NCBI GenBank assembly: GCA_013399855.1
Contig: VXAY01004719.1
Coordinates: forward strand, 2,149,641 to 2,213,640
Direction of reading: 5' to 3'
Source of the DNA: Oxyruncus cristatus
Taxonomy: Eukaryota; Chordata; Aves; Passeriformes; Cotingidae
DNA: 64,000 nt
In this document: one piece after another, positions 26,301 through 36,720 of the stretch
Layout of the letters: each line of letters opens with the position of its first letter
Numbering within the stretch: position 1 is the first letter of the stretch
Translations under genes and position numbers: made by a program
Notes under the pieces: model-generated
Seen by the model: only the letters and a program-made list of their open reading frames with translations
Told to the model about the DNA's origin: nothing
The model's database searches: none

Positions 26301-29300
26301 GTCATCATTTCGTGTGATGGAGCCCTGCTTTTCTGGAGATGGCTGAACACCTGCCTGCCTATGGGAAGTGGTGAATGGATTCCTTGTTCCGCTTTTCTTG
26401 TGTGCGCAGCTTTTGCTTTATCTATTAAACTTTCTTTATCTCAACCCATGAGTTTTCTCACTTTTACTCTTCCAATTCTCTCCCCAACTCCACCAGGGAA
26501 GTGAGTGAGCGGCTGCATGGGTTTTAGTTGCTGGCTAGGATAAAGCCATAACAGTGGTAAGAGGTATTGCTACATGAAACAGTCACCAGCACAGCACAAG
26601 TTAGAAAGACCAAAAGATAATTAAACTGCATCCCAAAACACCTTTGCTTCATTTGACCAAGACTGATTAGCTTAGAGTATCTGCAAGACATTTTTAGCAG
26701 TCTTTAAAACTGAAACAAGGATGCTTTAAAATCTTGAATTCTATCAGTTACATAAATTGGAAGGATATTCCAAGCATTAGGATTGTACCTTGGCAGAGTT
26801 TAATTGCATAAATACTATTTAAAACATTTCACCCTCCCTTCCCATACTCCATATCCTTTACAGTCAAGAGATATTAACCACCATCTTTCAGAGGTGGTCT
26901 AAGACTCTCAACAGTTGTTCTAAACTTGTATTTATTCCGCCTTTACTTCAGGCTTGAAATAGGGTTTATGCCCCCAAACTCTTGTCTGAGTTCTCTAACT
27001 GTATCAGCTGGCCTGTTAAAAAACATTTACTTATACCTTTCTGATTAGGCGGAAGAAACAATTTTGTCCAAGAAGGTAATACATTATTTGTAATCCTAAT
27101 GCAGGAATACCAAGTCTTCATGGATAGAGCCTCACATGTGTTCAGTTTCCTTTAACATTGTGCTGAACAAAACAGAACATCAAAAGGAAGTTTTGCAGAA
27201 CACGGAACAGCCAGAGTGAATCAAACATGTTATATCATTTGTTCACAGGAAAAAAAATTTGACTGCCTAACCCTAAAAAAGAACCAAGTTAAAAAGTGTA
27301 AGGTTAGGATTACAGAGCTGAATTAAAAATCTACGCCAGCCAGGCAGCCATCCAACAGACACATACAGCAGAGAAACATTGGTTACACAGACAGCAGCAC
27401 CAAATGCTGCCATCCTTCCTCTGAAGTCTCCAGATGGAAGCTGTTTGCCTCATTCATTCAGACCAATGCCAGCCCCTGCGACCTGGTTTATCTGTTCTAG
27501 TCACGCCTGCAGCTTTGGAATGAAACAGGTCATAAAAGGTTCACCTGATGATCAGAATATGCCACAGCTTTGAGCAAAGGAGTAGCAATGAGTCACAGAA
27601 TGGCTTAGAGGAAGTAACATCTTTTTATGATGGCCTGACACAGCTAAATCCAAAAGAAAATCCATGTACGGCCATTGCAGCTCTATGAATTAAGCGCTAA
27701 AAACTACACTAATGCCTTCTGAAGTCAGCTAGTGCAGTGCAGATTCATTAATTGCTTAAGCAGATTCAAACCAGCACTTCTGTGCTCTCACCACCTTCAC
27801 CACAGAATTTAATTCCTGGATTTCAGTCTCCTAAATTATTGAACAGGGAGGAAATTTTGCTGACCTAATTTTCTTAAATATTAGCACCCCAAAAACAACT
27901 CAGTCCAGGTATCAGACAAACATCAGAGCCAGTACAGGGATAGGCACAGAAATGAAATAGCAGGAAGGCAGAACTAGCTTTAAACAACTGTAAAACTGCA
28001 CCCTAAAAGCGTCTCTCACAGTATATTCCACTAGTATTCAGAACTCACAAAATCAACTGTAAACTAAAATAAATAAATAAGAAACACAAAATGTTTACCA
28101 ACAGCTGCTAAAAGCTAATCAATGCAGAATGCCTTGGGTTGGAAAGTACCTTTGGAGTCCAGTCTCCTGCTTGAAGCAGGATCAACTTGTAACTTAGGTC
28201 AGGTGGGCTAAGGCATCTAGACAACCTTTGGGGAATTTCCATCAATGAAGACTTTCAACCTCTCTGGGCAAACTGTCCTAAAAATTCACCACTTCTACTG
28301 GGTAAAAACCCCTGGGTTTGATGCCCAGCTACAGTTCTCCTTGCTGCAATTTACGACTATGCCTCTTGTTTTTGCTGATCACTTCTGAAGAGCCTAACTA
28401 TCTTTAGGTAGCTAAAAACAGTGATTAGCTTCCCTCACTTAGTCTGTTCTTTGATAGGTTCAAAAAGTACAGTTCTCCATTCTTTTATATATCACAGTCC
28501 CTACCTATCACAGTGGTCTTCTGTTGGACTCTTTCCAGTTTGTTGATATGTCTCTGATATGGTACTGAAGGACTCTAATCAGGACCCATTATTTCAGGTG
28601 TAACCTCTTATGTTGGTATTGTTAGAGACCTGAGGGAATTAGAGTCTCCAACAGGATCTGGGCACCTTAGCCTTTTCCCCTCCACACAGATCACAGGATA
28701 GAAGATAGAAAGCTAGAGCAAATAGCTGCCAGTAGATACTAATTTTTATCAATAATTCTACTAGTCAGAGTACTGTCCCAGTTTGGGATTTATTAAAACA
28801 CATGAAGCAGAAAAGCAGACAAGAAAACTAGGTTTTACAGTTTTTGAAATCTGTAAAGGCCTGAGCATCCACCATGACAAATCACACCAGCATAGACTTA
28901 TAGCTATCACCCACCAACAATCACTCAAATGTGTCACACAACACTGTGTCAGAACAGTAACAGCAGATTGTACAGAGTCAGTTGCTCAGATCATAGTTTA
29001 TCTGCTGAACGCCTAAGACAGAAAGGCAGCATCTCTGCACCTACAGGTGAAAGACTGAAAGCTCAATGGAAACACTGTAACTGATTTCTTCAGCAATTTA
29101 GAGCTGTGGAGCCCATCCTGACAAAGAGTGCAAGTGTCTTAGAGATGTACTGCTTATTAAGGTGAAACTAATCTTGGGACTAGCTAATCTACCTGTTGCC
29201 CTTAACTTTTTCAAAGAATACACAGTCTTCACCCATTTAACTACGAAAATTACCTCACTTGTCTGAAAAGGCATTCTCAGAAATTCTGCATCTTATATCT

Positions 29301-32300
29301 TTACAAAGAATGTGTTCTGAACTGCCATGGTAGCAAACAAGCATTACCAAGCACTGAGATCCAAACTGTGGGCACAAAGTGATGCACAGAAAAACTTTCA
29401 AGGACATGTTTTGAGAAGAACTTCTAAAGAATGAGAAAATTATTATGAAATACCAGAATGATCTACGGAAAGCACCTCGCTAACTTGCAGGGCAGAGACA
29501 TTCAGCATAAAGTCCTAAAGATCTAATATCTGGAAGAAATATCAAGATGGAAACAAAAATAATGGAGAAAGCTTTATAACATGTGAAGTACCCTAAACAT
29601 CCTAGAGGAATTAAACTATTTACAGAGAGGAATGTCTGGCTTATTTTTTTCTATCCATTGTGTCTGACCTTGAAATCAGATCAGATTGTTCAGTGTCACT
29701 TGATTTTCATCATCTCTCATCATTCTGTTTGCATTTCTGTGCTCTTTTCACCTAATTCAGGGCAGACAAAATGAGCTCCAGCATAGTGGGTCAGATCAAT
29801 TGAAATTACAGAATTAAGAACCCATTTTTTTGTGTAAAAAGATTCCATCTGGTTTTAAAAGGTAATACATTCTAGACACCTTTACTATTCAATTTTGCAT
29901 CAATTACGCAATGTTACAATACCACATTAAACACTTATTCCTTTAACATTTATACCTGTAGTTATTTTCAAAACTTAGCCACTTTCCAGACTATCAAATA
30001 TCACTTTGCTCTCCATGATCTTTCTTAACCACCAAAAGGGGGTTCTGTCCAGGCTTCCAAAAAAATGCTAATAACCACAATCAAGATGTTTTTTTGTGTT
30101 AGCCACTGCTCTACAATGCTCACAGAACTTGAAGTCTTGAAAGGTAATTGTCTAAAAACATACCACAACAAAAGTCAGAATTCCACATGAGAATGAAATG
30201 ACAAAAATCTGACTTCTAGGTCCCCATTTATCCAAGTGTGAACTCTTCAATATGGTAGAGCACTTAACATTTGTATGGCCTTTTTTTTAATATGGGAAAA
30301 ATGTATACTCTTGGAGTTCTGCATTTAACCATGTGAGACACCCAGCCCCCACATTTGGATTTGAGAACTTCTAGTTTCTTCTACTGCCCTCCAGTTCAGT
30401 CAGTGTTAGATGAAATTCCTACTTTTTTATGATATAAGTGCACTAAGAAAATGGGCCAGAAATAAAAGCTTCAAAGCTAATCCTTTGGAGATATACTTCA
30501 GCATTTACCGGCGGAAGTTAAATAAAACACGGCTCTCTCACCTTGTGCTGTGCATGAGTCTCAATTGAGTGGTGATTTCCAGCTGCTGTGAATATTTAAC
30601 TAAATTTTCATAATATTTTGACTAATTTTTCATGGCATTTTTGTAGATAATGAGCAAATATTCCTTGTAAAGTATAAGCAAAATAAATGCTCCAGACCAA
30701 TAAAATCTGATATTGTTTAATTTCTTGGATTCAGTACACTGCACAGGATGGACCAAAAAGCAAAGTCAGAACATTCTAGTGTTTTTACATTTCAGAACAC
30801 TATTATGAGAATATGGGTAAAATTCAATTCTTTGCTTTTTTTCTTCTTTTTTCAACATACCAACTCATTGTCTCGCATTGCACTGCATTATTTCTTGGCC
30901 ACAAACATGTGTTTACCCGTGAAAACCTAGTGTCAGTCTTCGTTATGTGTCTTGTGAAATTCCAAATGCTCGAACCACAAAATAAACAAACCTAAGGAAA
31001 AACCAAAACCAAAACTATTGTCTCAGCTTTTATTGTGTCATGATCCAGCCAAATGATTTTATGCAAATACAGACAAAATGTGTATGGTAAAACTGAGTCA
31101 GAGTTTATTCAGACTCTTAGGTAGGGCTTTAGAGAGCTTACAAAATGTATAATTTCTTAATATCAGCCTAAACAGTCAAACCTTTCTAATTCACATTTGG
31201 CTAATTCACCAATCAAGCAATTCAGATCTTTTGATGTACAGCTTCTACTACTAACTTCTCATCATTTTAACAAAACAAAAAAATTTAAGTTCTCTTATTA
31301 AAGTACAAATTCAGATAGCTGAAATTTGCACTGAAGAGGCTTAATACAACCAAACTTGGTAGAAATCCTTTCAAAAGAAAGAGGTCCAATCATGTCCAGT
31401 ATAAATAAAGCAATCTCTAGGAGTGTGAAATCAGAATTAATTTTCGCAGGACCTACTGTATTTTTTCATCTATCTTATTTAAGAATTAGAAACAGTGAAC
31501 AAATATGTATTATTATATCTTATTATTGTGAATTACATACTTACTTCAAAGGTATACTTATTAATCTCTTTTCTCCACTACAAATTTTTCAGGCGACGAC
31601 TTCAGTCAAGCCTACATTGAGCTAGATCAACTCTTTTAGATGTTTTGGAAATTCAAGTTTCCAAAGGACTCCATTCAACAGCACTACTCCAGATCTGCAG
31701 GAACAAGAAACTAGCAAGAGAATTAAGCTGCCAAATTAAGCTGCAGAATTATTGCTGGACAATGCAATTTTTTAAATCAAGGAAGCAGAAGAAAAATAGG
31801 TCTTTTTGCCCTTTGTTAGGCAAGTGAAGCATGAAGCACTGACATGCACTTAGCAAAAAGAGTCCTTAATAAGGGGCTTAATAACTTTGATTAGTTGTTC
31901 TGATGGCAATGGCTCTCTAGGACACTAATCAATGTATAGCTGGCATCTCTGAGCTATGTTTTGACAAGAATGTCTTTTCAAGTTCATGAACATCTGGAGT
32001 GAAAAACATTCCCTGTCAGAAGTTGAAGTACGCATTCATTTAACTGTCAAGCAAACAAACAGCTTTAAGCTATTTTACAATGAGTCCAAGAAATTAAATG
32101 TCACTCTTCTGAAGTACACAGGTTATGATTAACTAAGCACCGTATTGCTGTTCCATTTTATTCTTGTAAAAATGGAAAACACAAAGCCACTCTCAGTAAG
32201 AAAATACGGAGTGGTCTGCCTAATAAATGATCAGCAGTGCTACTGTATATTTGGTAGTCATTCATCTGTTTAAGTGGGTATACACTGTTGCAACGTCTGT

Positions 32301-33650
32301 TTTCAGAGTGCACATTGTTAAGAAATCCAGCCTGCTACATCAAGATCAAGTACCTCTACCTAGAAAGTAAACTGAAAGAAAGAGGTTTCCACTCTCTGCT
32401 GACTTCAAATGAAAAGTACTCGCAACAGAAGCGCCACTTCATGAAGGCAGTGAGACTCACATTAACAGAACTAATTAGCATCCGACAATAAAGCCAAGCA
32501 AAAATCTAACACCTAGCCCTGAGAAGTAACTAGCTGGCAGCTCCCCACTTCCTCTGAGAGGGCTCAGCCTTGCGGGGTAAGAGATGCAGCAGCAAGAGAA
32601 TCCAGGCAGCCGAGCTATTTCCAAGAAGCAGGCTCCTCTTCTCTCCGAAACCCTAACCGCTCATCACCTTATCTCCCCCCACAGCGAAACCTCTCCGTGC
32701 TCCTTTCTGCACGCATCGCTGACTCTTCTGAAGCATCCCCTGTCGGGCTTGCGGCCTGGCAGGTGAGGGGCGGCTCCCTCCCAGATTCCCAGAAATCCCC
32801 AGAATCCCAGAAAAAGCTCCTGAGCTGCAGCGGTCACCTCTGTCCGCGAGAGCACTGACCCCACTCCTCCGCAGTGCCCCTCTGCAGCCTGACAGACAAA
32901 CCATCCCAAGTGGTGTTGCGTGGTGACCTTTTCTTTTTTTAAAGCCACTTCTGCTGATGAAACATTCATGGCAGCCAAAGACCTCAACCATGTCAAACTC
33001 CTCTCCAGTGGAAAACCGACAGCTGATCATTAAAAACCAAAGCCCTGCAAGACTTCAGGTGAAGGATCATTATTAAGCTGTTTCCCGAGTCTGGAACCCC
33101 TCATATCTGCCGAGAATCCCTACACCCCAAGACGCACCCGCAACCCACAGCACTATCTAGAACACGTCGGGCTGAGTGGCTCCAGTGACCACGGGATAGC
33201 ACAAGTGGGGCAGGGCACAGGGAGCCCATCAGCCCGACGTCCCTCAAAGCTAGACCAACTTCAGAGGCAGATAAAGATATTCTCCGCCTTTTTTTTTTTT
33301 TTTTTTTTTAATTAATCTTCTCAATCGCACCGACACGAGAGCCTTCTCCTCTTCTGAAAGGTGCGAGGCGGTCGCACTTCCCACGGCGGGAAGCGCCCGC
33401 GCCGGCCCCCGCGCACTCTGCCGCCGCCGCCCGCGGGCGCCGGCGGAGGAGCCGCTTACCTGAGCTCGGAAGTAGAGGAAGAGGGCGACGCTGCAGACCA
33501 CCTGCCCCAGCCCCAGGAGGACGAGGGCGGCGAGGAGGGAGCGGGAGGCGGGCGGCGGGTGCGGGTGTGCCGGCAGCGGCGGCGGCGGCGGCGNCCCAGC
33601 TCCTCCGAGCCGCGCAAGTACTTGGTGTAGTCTCGGCTGGCGCGCCGCAT
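10917..33650 (-). CDS. TNFSF11: TNFSF11 (RANKL) gene, five coding exons on the minus strand
   Basis: TNFSF11 encodes a type II membrane cytokine of the TNF superfamily. Its homotrimer binds RANK (TNFRSF11A) on osteoclast precursors and the decoy receptor OPG, driving osteoclast formation, and it also acts in lymphoid and T-cell biology. The coding exons are 33460-33650, 25354-25521, 18691-18736, 18511-18609 and 10917-11338. Every junction has GT..AG ends, and the phases agree (0, 0, 1, 1). Exon order, exon sizes and protein sequence follow the mammalian gene: an N-terminus starting [17 protein letters not shown], a transmembrane segment, a stalk, and a TNF domain ending [10 protein letters not shown]. 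The exon sum is 926 nt; one extra base at the N in exon 1 would give 308 residues, against 317 in human. The coding gene spans about 23 kb. Identity is certain; the exact exon 1 sequence is not. Confidence 0.96.
11339..18510 (-). other. TNFSF11: TNFSF11 intron 4 (7.2 kb)
   Basis: The donor is GTAAGTTC at 18510 and the acceptor CTCTTCAG at 11339. I see no coding exon inside. A T-rich tract at 15701-15716 and an A15 run near 16281 are simple homopolymers. A hydrophobic minus-strand open frame near 15811-16225 was considered and rejected as a gene. Confidence 0.85.
18511..18609 (-). CDS. TNFSF11: TNFSF11 exon 4: end of stalk and first strand of the TNF domain
   Basis: This 99-nt exon follows the acceptor ATCTCTAG and ends at the donor GTAAG from 18510. 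Joined to exon 3 it reads [20 protein letters not shown], then [16 protein letters not shown]. The QPFAHL..(10)..IPSG pattern is the start of the TNF homology domain (human QPFAHLTINATDIPSG). The preceding residues correspond to the region where mammalian RANKL is shed by metalloproteases such as ADAM17. The human N-glycosylation site N171 (NAT) is absent here because the loop reads DDKN. Confidence 0.93.
18610..18690 (-). other. TNFSF11: TNFSF11 intron 3, only 81 nt and stop-free
   Basis: The donor is GTAGGT and the acceptor ATCTCTAG. A good branch-point candidate, ACTAAAC, sits in the middle, followed by a T-rich tract. The length is 27 codons, and the exon 3 frame stays open across it into exon 4 in the correct frame. 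Retention would add 27 residues to the stalk. Confidence 0.88.
18691..18736 (-). CDS. TNFSF11: TNFSF11 exon 3: short stalk exon
   Basis: This 46-nt exon encodes [15 protein letters not shown] plus the first base of the next codon. The acceptor is CATTTTAG at 18737 and upstream; the donor is GTAGGT from 18690. It sits where human RANKL has ELQHIVGSQHIRAEK. The sequence is rather basic and not strongly conserved, as expected for a stalk. The phase (0 in, 1 out) matches exon 2 and exon 4. It is too short to be found as an independent open frame and is supported by splice sites, phase and position. Confidence 0.88.
18737..25353 (-). other. TNFSF11: TNFSF11 intron 2 (6.6 kb)
   Basis: The donor is GTAAGTGG at 25353 and the acceptor TTTTAG at 18737. 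I recognise no repeat family, RNA gene or extra exon. Only A-rich runs (near 20680 and 23444) and ordinary AT-rich sequence are present. Confidence 0.85.
25354..25521 (-). CDS. TNFSF11: TNFSF11 exon 2: extracellular stalk
   Basis: This exon is 168 nt, exactly 56 codons, phase 0 at both ends. The acceptor is TTTGTTTCAG at 25522 and upstream; the donor GTAAG follows 25354. It begins MDPTRIS (human MDPNRIS) and ends RAVQK (human GAVQK). The central [19 protein letters not shown] matches human ESQDTKLIPDSCRRIKQAF closely, while the part around residues 10-25 has diverged. This is the membrane-proximal stalk joining the transmembrane helix to the receptor-binding domain. The initial ATG is an internal Met codon, although in mammals shorter RANKL forms starting further downstream have been described. 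Confidence 0.93.
25972..26553 (+). mobile_element. Solo endogenous-retrovirus LTR in TNFSF11 intron 1, antisense to the gene
   Basis: This is a 582-bp element beginning TGTACTGG and ending CATAACA, so it has TG...CA termini. A TATA box (TATAAA, 26233-26238) and a poly(A) signal (ATTAAA, 26424-26429) are placed as expected for an LTR in plus orientation. The flanks GTGGG (25967-25971) and GTGGT (26554-26558) look like a 5-bp target duplication with one change, which suits an ERVL-like class. I recognise the general sequence as an LTR family widespread in birds. No internal viral coding sequence is present, so the provirus has recombined to a solo LTR. It lies about 450 bp upstream of exon 2 in gene order. 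Confidence 0.8.
28131..28612 (-). mobile_element. CR1 LINE 3' fragment in TNFSF11 intron 1
   Basis: Read on the plus strand it starts CTTGGGTTGGAAAGTACC and continues with the characteristic reverse-oriented CR1 3' sequence (the TGGACTCTTTCCAGTTTG portion near 28530). It is therefore a minus-oriented copy truncated at its 5' end, in the same direction as TNFSF11. It has diverged strongly and lost the terminal 8-mer, which suggests an old insertion. Confidence 0.75.
33289..33309. repeat. Poly(T)21 beside exon 1
   Basis: An uninterrupted T run on the plus strand (A run in the transcript), about 150 bases inside intron 1. Confidence 0.95.
33460..33650 (-). CDS. TNFSF11: TNFSF11 exon 1: cytoplasmic tail and transmembrane segment (frame broken at an N)
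   Basis: The ATG at 33650 starts [18 protein letters not shown], which matches the human RANKL start in 17 of 18 residues. The next part is a Pro- and Gly-rich stretch made of GCC/CCG repeats. Then comes [20 protein letters not shown] followed by [10 protein letters not shown], which is the signal-anchor helix and its exit; the [12 protein letters not shown] core matches human. The exon ends on CAG with a GTAAG donor at 33459, phase 0. The first 18 codons and the transmembrane part are in different frames. They meet at the single N at 33594, so the assembled exon is 191 nt rather than a multiple of three. An assembly loss in the GC repeat is far more likely than a real frameshift, because both sides are intact and the other exons are clean. 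Confidence 0.9.
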
Positions 33651-33715
33651 CGCAGCTCCGCTCCGCTCCGACGGCTCTACACGCGACTCCACGGAGCTCC
33701 CCAGGGCCAGCAAAC
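33651..33715 (-). other. TNFSF11: Predicted TNFSF11 5' UTR
   Basis: This is the interval between the ATG and the start site expected about 30 bases after the TATA element. It is GC-rich and has no ATG in mRNA sense between the TATA element and the start codon. The start site is inferred from TATA spacing only. Confidence 0.4.
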
Positions 33716-33742
33716 AACCCCACAGCCCCGGCCAGGCACCTC

Positions 33743-33762
33743 TTATAAACTGGGCGGCCAAT
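33743..33762 (-). promoter_or_regulatory. TNFSF11 core promoter: TATA element plus inverted CCAAT box and GC box
   Basis: The palindromic TTATAA at 33743-33748 reads TTTATAAG on the gene strand, about 95 bases before the ATG. Immediately upstream are a GC box (GGGCGG on the plus strand, 33752-33757) and CCAAT on the plus strand (33758-33762), which is ATTGG on the gene strand, an NF-Y type arrangement. The mouse Rankl promoter is also described as having inverted TATA and CAAT boxes. The TATA-to-CCAAT distance of about 10 bases is tight. Confidence 0.65.
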
Positions 33763-33913
33763 CAGCCCCCGGCGGCGCGCCCCTGCCGCCCTCCTCCTGC
33801 TCCCGCCCGCCGTCGCCACACACATCACCGCCGCCCCCTCCTCGCATCCCCTCCCCGCGCACCGACCGGCCCCCGCCGGCCCGAGTCGGGCCGGGTCTGT
33901 CCCGCCCCCGTCC

Positions 33914-33946
33914 NNNNNNNNNNNNNNNNNNNNNNNNNNNNNNNNN
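33914..33946. other. Assembly gap (33 N) upstream of the promoter
   Basis: A run of N in very GC-rich sequence, about 200 bases upstream of the expected start site. Distal promoter elements may be missing here. Confidence 0.99.
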
Positions 33947-33960
33947 CAGGTCGCCCGGCG

Positions 33961-36059
33961 GTCGCGGTCGGCGCTGCTTCTCTCCTCCTCCATGAATGAG
34001 CAGCGCAGGCAGACCTGCCCTCCGCCGGCTCCTGCCCCCTTCTCACCCTTGCCCCGCTCAGGTTTGCACTGCACCCGGGCAGCTCCGTCAGCTAAGACCT
34101 CTCTGAGCCCCTAGTTGCATCTGGAAAATCCTTTTTCCTAAAAATTCCAAGGTGCCTGGAATCAGCATGCACCTCGAGTGGGTCCCATCACTGATCACCT
34201 GGCCCCTTTGGTGGGCCAAGTCCCTCAGGGCCTGTCAACTCCTCCTTGTCTCACTCCCTCCTCTCTCAGGCCAGGCTAAAATGAGCGCAAATGGCATTGA
34301 CTTCCGCTGTCCAAAAGATGCAACCCTAGTTATCAGTTTTGTTAAAGGAATGAGGTGAAGAAACGGCAGAGTGTGCTGGCACATGGCTGCTGCTGAAACC
34401 AGCTCAGAGCCTCCCCATCTCCCGCATGCAGCCAGTCCGCTACAGACGCATTTCTGAACCATTGGTTAGGAATATCTTATGGCATTTCCCATGTCCCAGC
34501 TTGCACTCCATACCAAAAGCTCTTCTTCATAAAGCCACGCTACAGTTTGTAGGCACTTTCTTTCTCATGGTCCTCTGGGGGTTCCATTTAAGCCAAGTGT
34601 CACCTTCATATACTTACTCATTTAAAATTTGCCTATTTCTAGTCCCTCCTGCCTCCAAGGAGGCTTTCCTCCGTCCGGACTTCGACTCATCAGCTTTTCT
34701 ATGCTTTGGGATTCACTATCTCTTTGGTAGATAGAGTTTATGTGCCTGAGAAGTTCACTTTGTGGAAAGTATTCTCTTAATTCCTATGAAAGTGTTTGTT
34801 GCAGTGGCACTGCAATGGCAGTGCAGGTGTATTAGGTCTGCAGCCCTGTAAAATTCAATTGGGAAATGGTCCAGACATAAAGGTAAGTGAGTTGAAGTAT
34901 GTCTAAGTCTTTAAAGAACATGGGAGAATGACCCAGATCTATCTTGTGGGTCATTTGTCTGTAGAAAAAAGTCTAATTTTAGGCTCTGGATACATAACAC
35001 AATATCCTGTTAAGGTCTGCCTAAGCTAAGAAGATGATAAACTTTACCACCCAAAGAGTTTGACTGAACTAGACAAAATTACGTGCTCCAACAAATTAAA
35101 GGAAACTAAAACTCACCAAACCACCATGCAACAAATTACTATCAAAACAAGCTGATATCATTTAGCACTGGACCCAAATAGTGCAATGGCAATTCCTTCA
35201 CCAACAGTAAGACAACATCTGAGAAATGATGATGACAGCACCTGCATACCAACGTCACCCACCAGGAAGTCATGGAGAAATATCCCAACCTTGAATAGCT
35301 CCCCATATATCTTCTTTCTCAATGCTTACTTTTGTGCATGGAAACATTGGGAGCATTGTGGTCTGTAGTCCAATTAGAGGAATTGTTCCTGTAAGTGTGT
35401 CTCAACTTTCCTGAAAACAAAATGAAGGTAAAATAGCCATCATCGCCCGTAAAATACCCATGGAAATAATCTCACATTATAATGAGCTGAGTGTTCCTAA
35501 ATCAATTTTACATTGGTCTAAATAACAATTCTTTCAGAAATAATTTATAGAAGATACAACTGGGGTTTTTAAGAGTCTACATAGTTTTTAAAATCCAGTC
35601 ATCAGTTAGTTATTAAACAATTGATAAAGGAGAGGTTAAGATAATATCAGTGATGCTAGCAGATGATTTTTTTATGCTTTCATATGAGAAGGAACTCAAG
35701 AAAGACCTCTGCTCTTTTCATCATAGAGTTTATATTTCTTCCTAATGAAGAAGGATAAAATGGTATTAACTCTTGCCACCTTAAGGTGCTCTTCTGGATT
35801 CTTACAGAAGGAAACCAAAGGAGACTTTCACTGAAGAGCTATGAGGATCTGCAGACACCACCTTTAAATATTTTGTGAAAACAACTTTCTCCAGATAAAC
35901 ATTCTTCCTCCTCGATCACTGCCTCATAAACTATCTTCTTATTGGCACTATCTTTAGTATTACCATCACGATGCTACACCAGGGAAGCATTACACCAGAC
36001 CCAATGCCTGAGTGACATCAGCCTTCTAACTGGTGTCTTATATATACCAGTCTATTGGC
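33961..36059. other. Upstream flank of TNFSF11, nothing recognised
   Basis: GC content falls off quickly after about 34080. No repeat, exon or RNA gene is recognised. By position it may hold proximal regulatory elements, but I cannot point to one. Confidence 0.55.
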
Positions 36060-36720
36060 ATTTAATAATCTAATAGTCAAGCCCACCTATTTCATCTTCA
36101 TCCAAAACAATTTCATCCTCACAAAATTACAGAAGCAGCTATAAGCACCCAGGTACTTGTATCCAAGCTCCAGGATATCAGGCTCGAAAGCGTAGACCTC
36201 AAGTACAAGATTAATCTTCCCACCAAACCAACACGGGTTCCTAGGATACACTAGGGTACATAAATGACATCTGTACTGAAAACTTGGATTCTCTTATTGA
36301 TTTCTACCACAAATTCAGAGACCAGAATTGTCCAGCAAACTCTCACTGGAAAACTTACATCAGCATCAACTTTCTAGACACCAAGGTCAACACAAAAAAT
36401 AGCAACTGTCAAACTACCATATGCAGAAAATCCACAGACCAGCACATCTCCTTCCACAAACCATCAGCTATCCAAAACACACTAGAAAAACTGATATAGC
36501 CCACAGACATCACCTCATTTGCTCTGAGGAAAACACTCATGACACACCCTCACAAAGCTACAGATGATACTTATCCAACAGTGACACTCCACTAGGATCG
36601 CATATTTGAAGAAGCCACCTAAACCTTATCCAAACTTACTACAATACAGAGAGATAATCCCCTAGTGGGCATCACATACCACAACATGCAAGAAATGTAT
36701 ACTGGAAAATGTTAATAAGT
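36060..36720 (+). mobile_element. Degenerate Penelope-like retroelement, reverse transcriptase remnant
   Basis: Frame 2 from 36245 reads DTLGYINDICTENLDSLIDF, then a run containing SINFLDTKV (about 36371-36397), CRKSTDQHISFHKPS (about 36425-36469) and, past internal stops, NPLVGITYHNMQE. This order matches the C-terminal part of Penelope-like reverse transcriptases: a YIDDI-type catalytic box (here YINDI), then FLDT/V, then RKPTD.H..LH, then a PLVVTYHP-like motif. The frame has stop codons at 36497 and three further places after it, so the copy is dead. Sequence as far as about 37200 may belong to it. Chicken genomes are dominated by CR1, so this is probably an old amniote insertion. The call rests on motif order recognised by eye. 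Confidence 0.6.

Larger units (their letters stand above)
25522..33459 (-). other. TNFSF11: TNFSF11 intron 1 (7.9 kb)
   Basis: The donor is GTAAGC at 33459 inside the CpG-rich region and the acceptor is TTTCAG at 25522. It contains a solo LTR (25972-26553), a CR1 fragment (28131-28612) and a 21-base poly(T) at 33289-33309. The rest, including 28613-33288, shows nothing I can name. Confidence 0.85.
33361..33960. promoter_or_regulatory. CpG island over TNFSF11 exon 1 and promoter
   Basis: This is an abrupt change to very GC-rich sequence with frequent CpG, covering exon 1, the TATA/CCAAT core and upstream GC boxes. Both sequence ambiguities in this region lie inside it: the single N at 33594 and the 33-N gap at 33914-33946. 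Confidence 0.8.

Noticed and set aside
33250..34074. Long minus-strand open frame across the promoter and exon 1
   Set aside because: It is open because the region is GC-rich and contains N. Only the transmembrane part (33460 to about 33593) is TNFSF11; the rest is promoter, UTR and intron.
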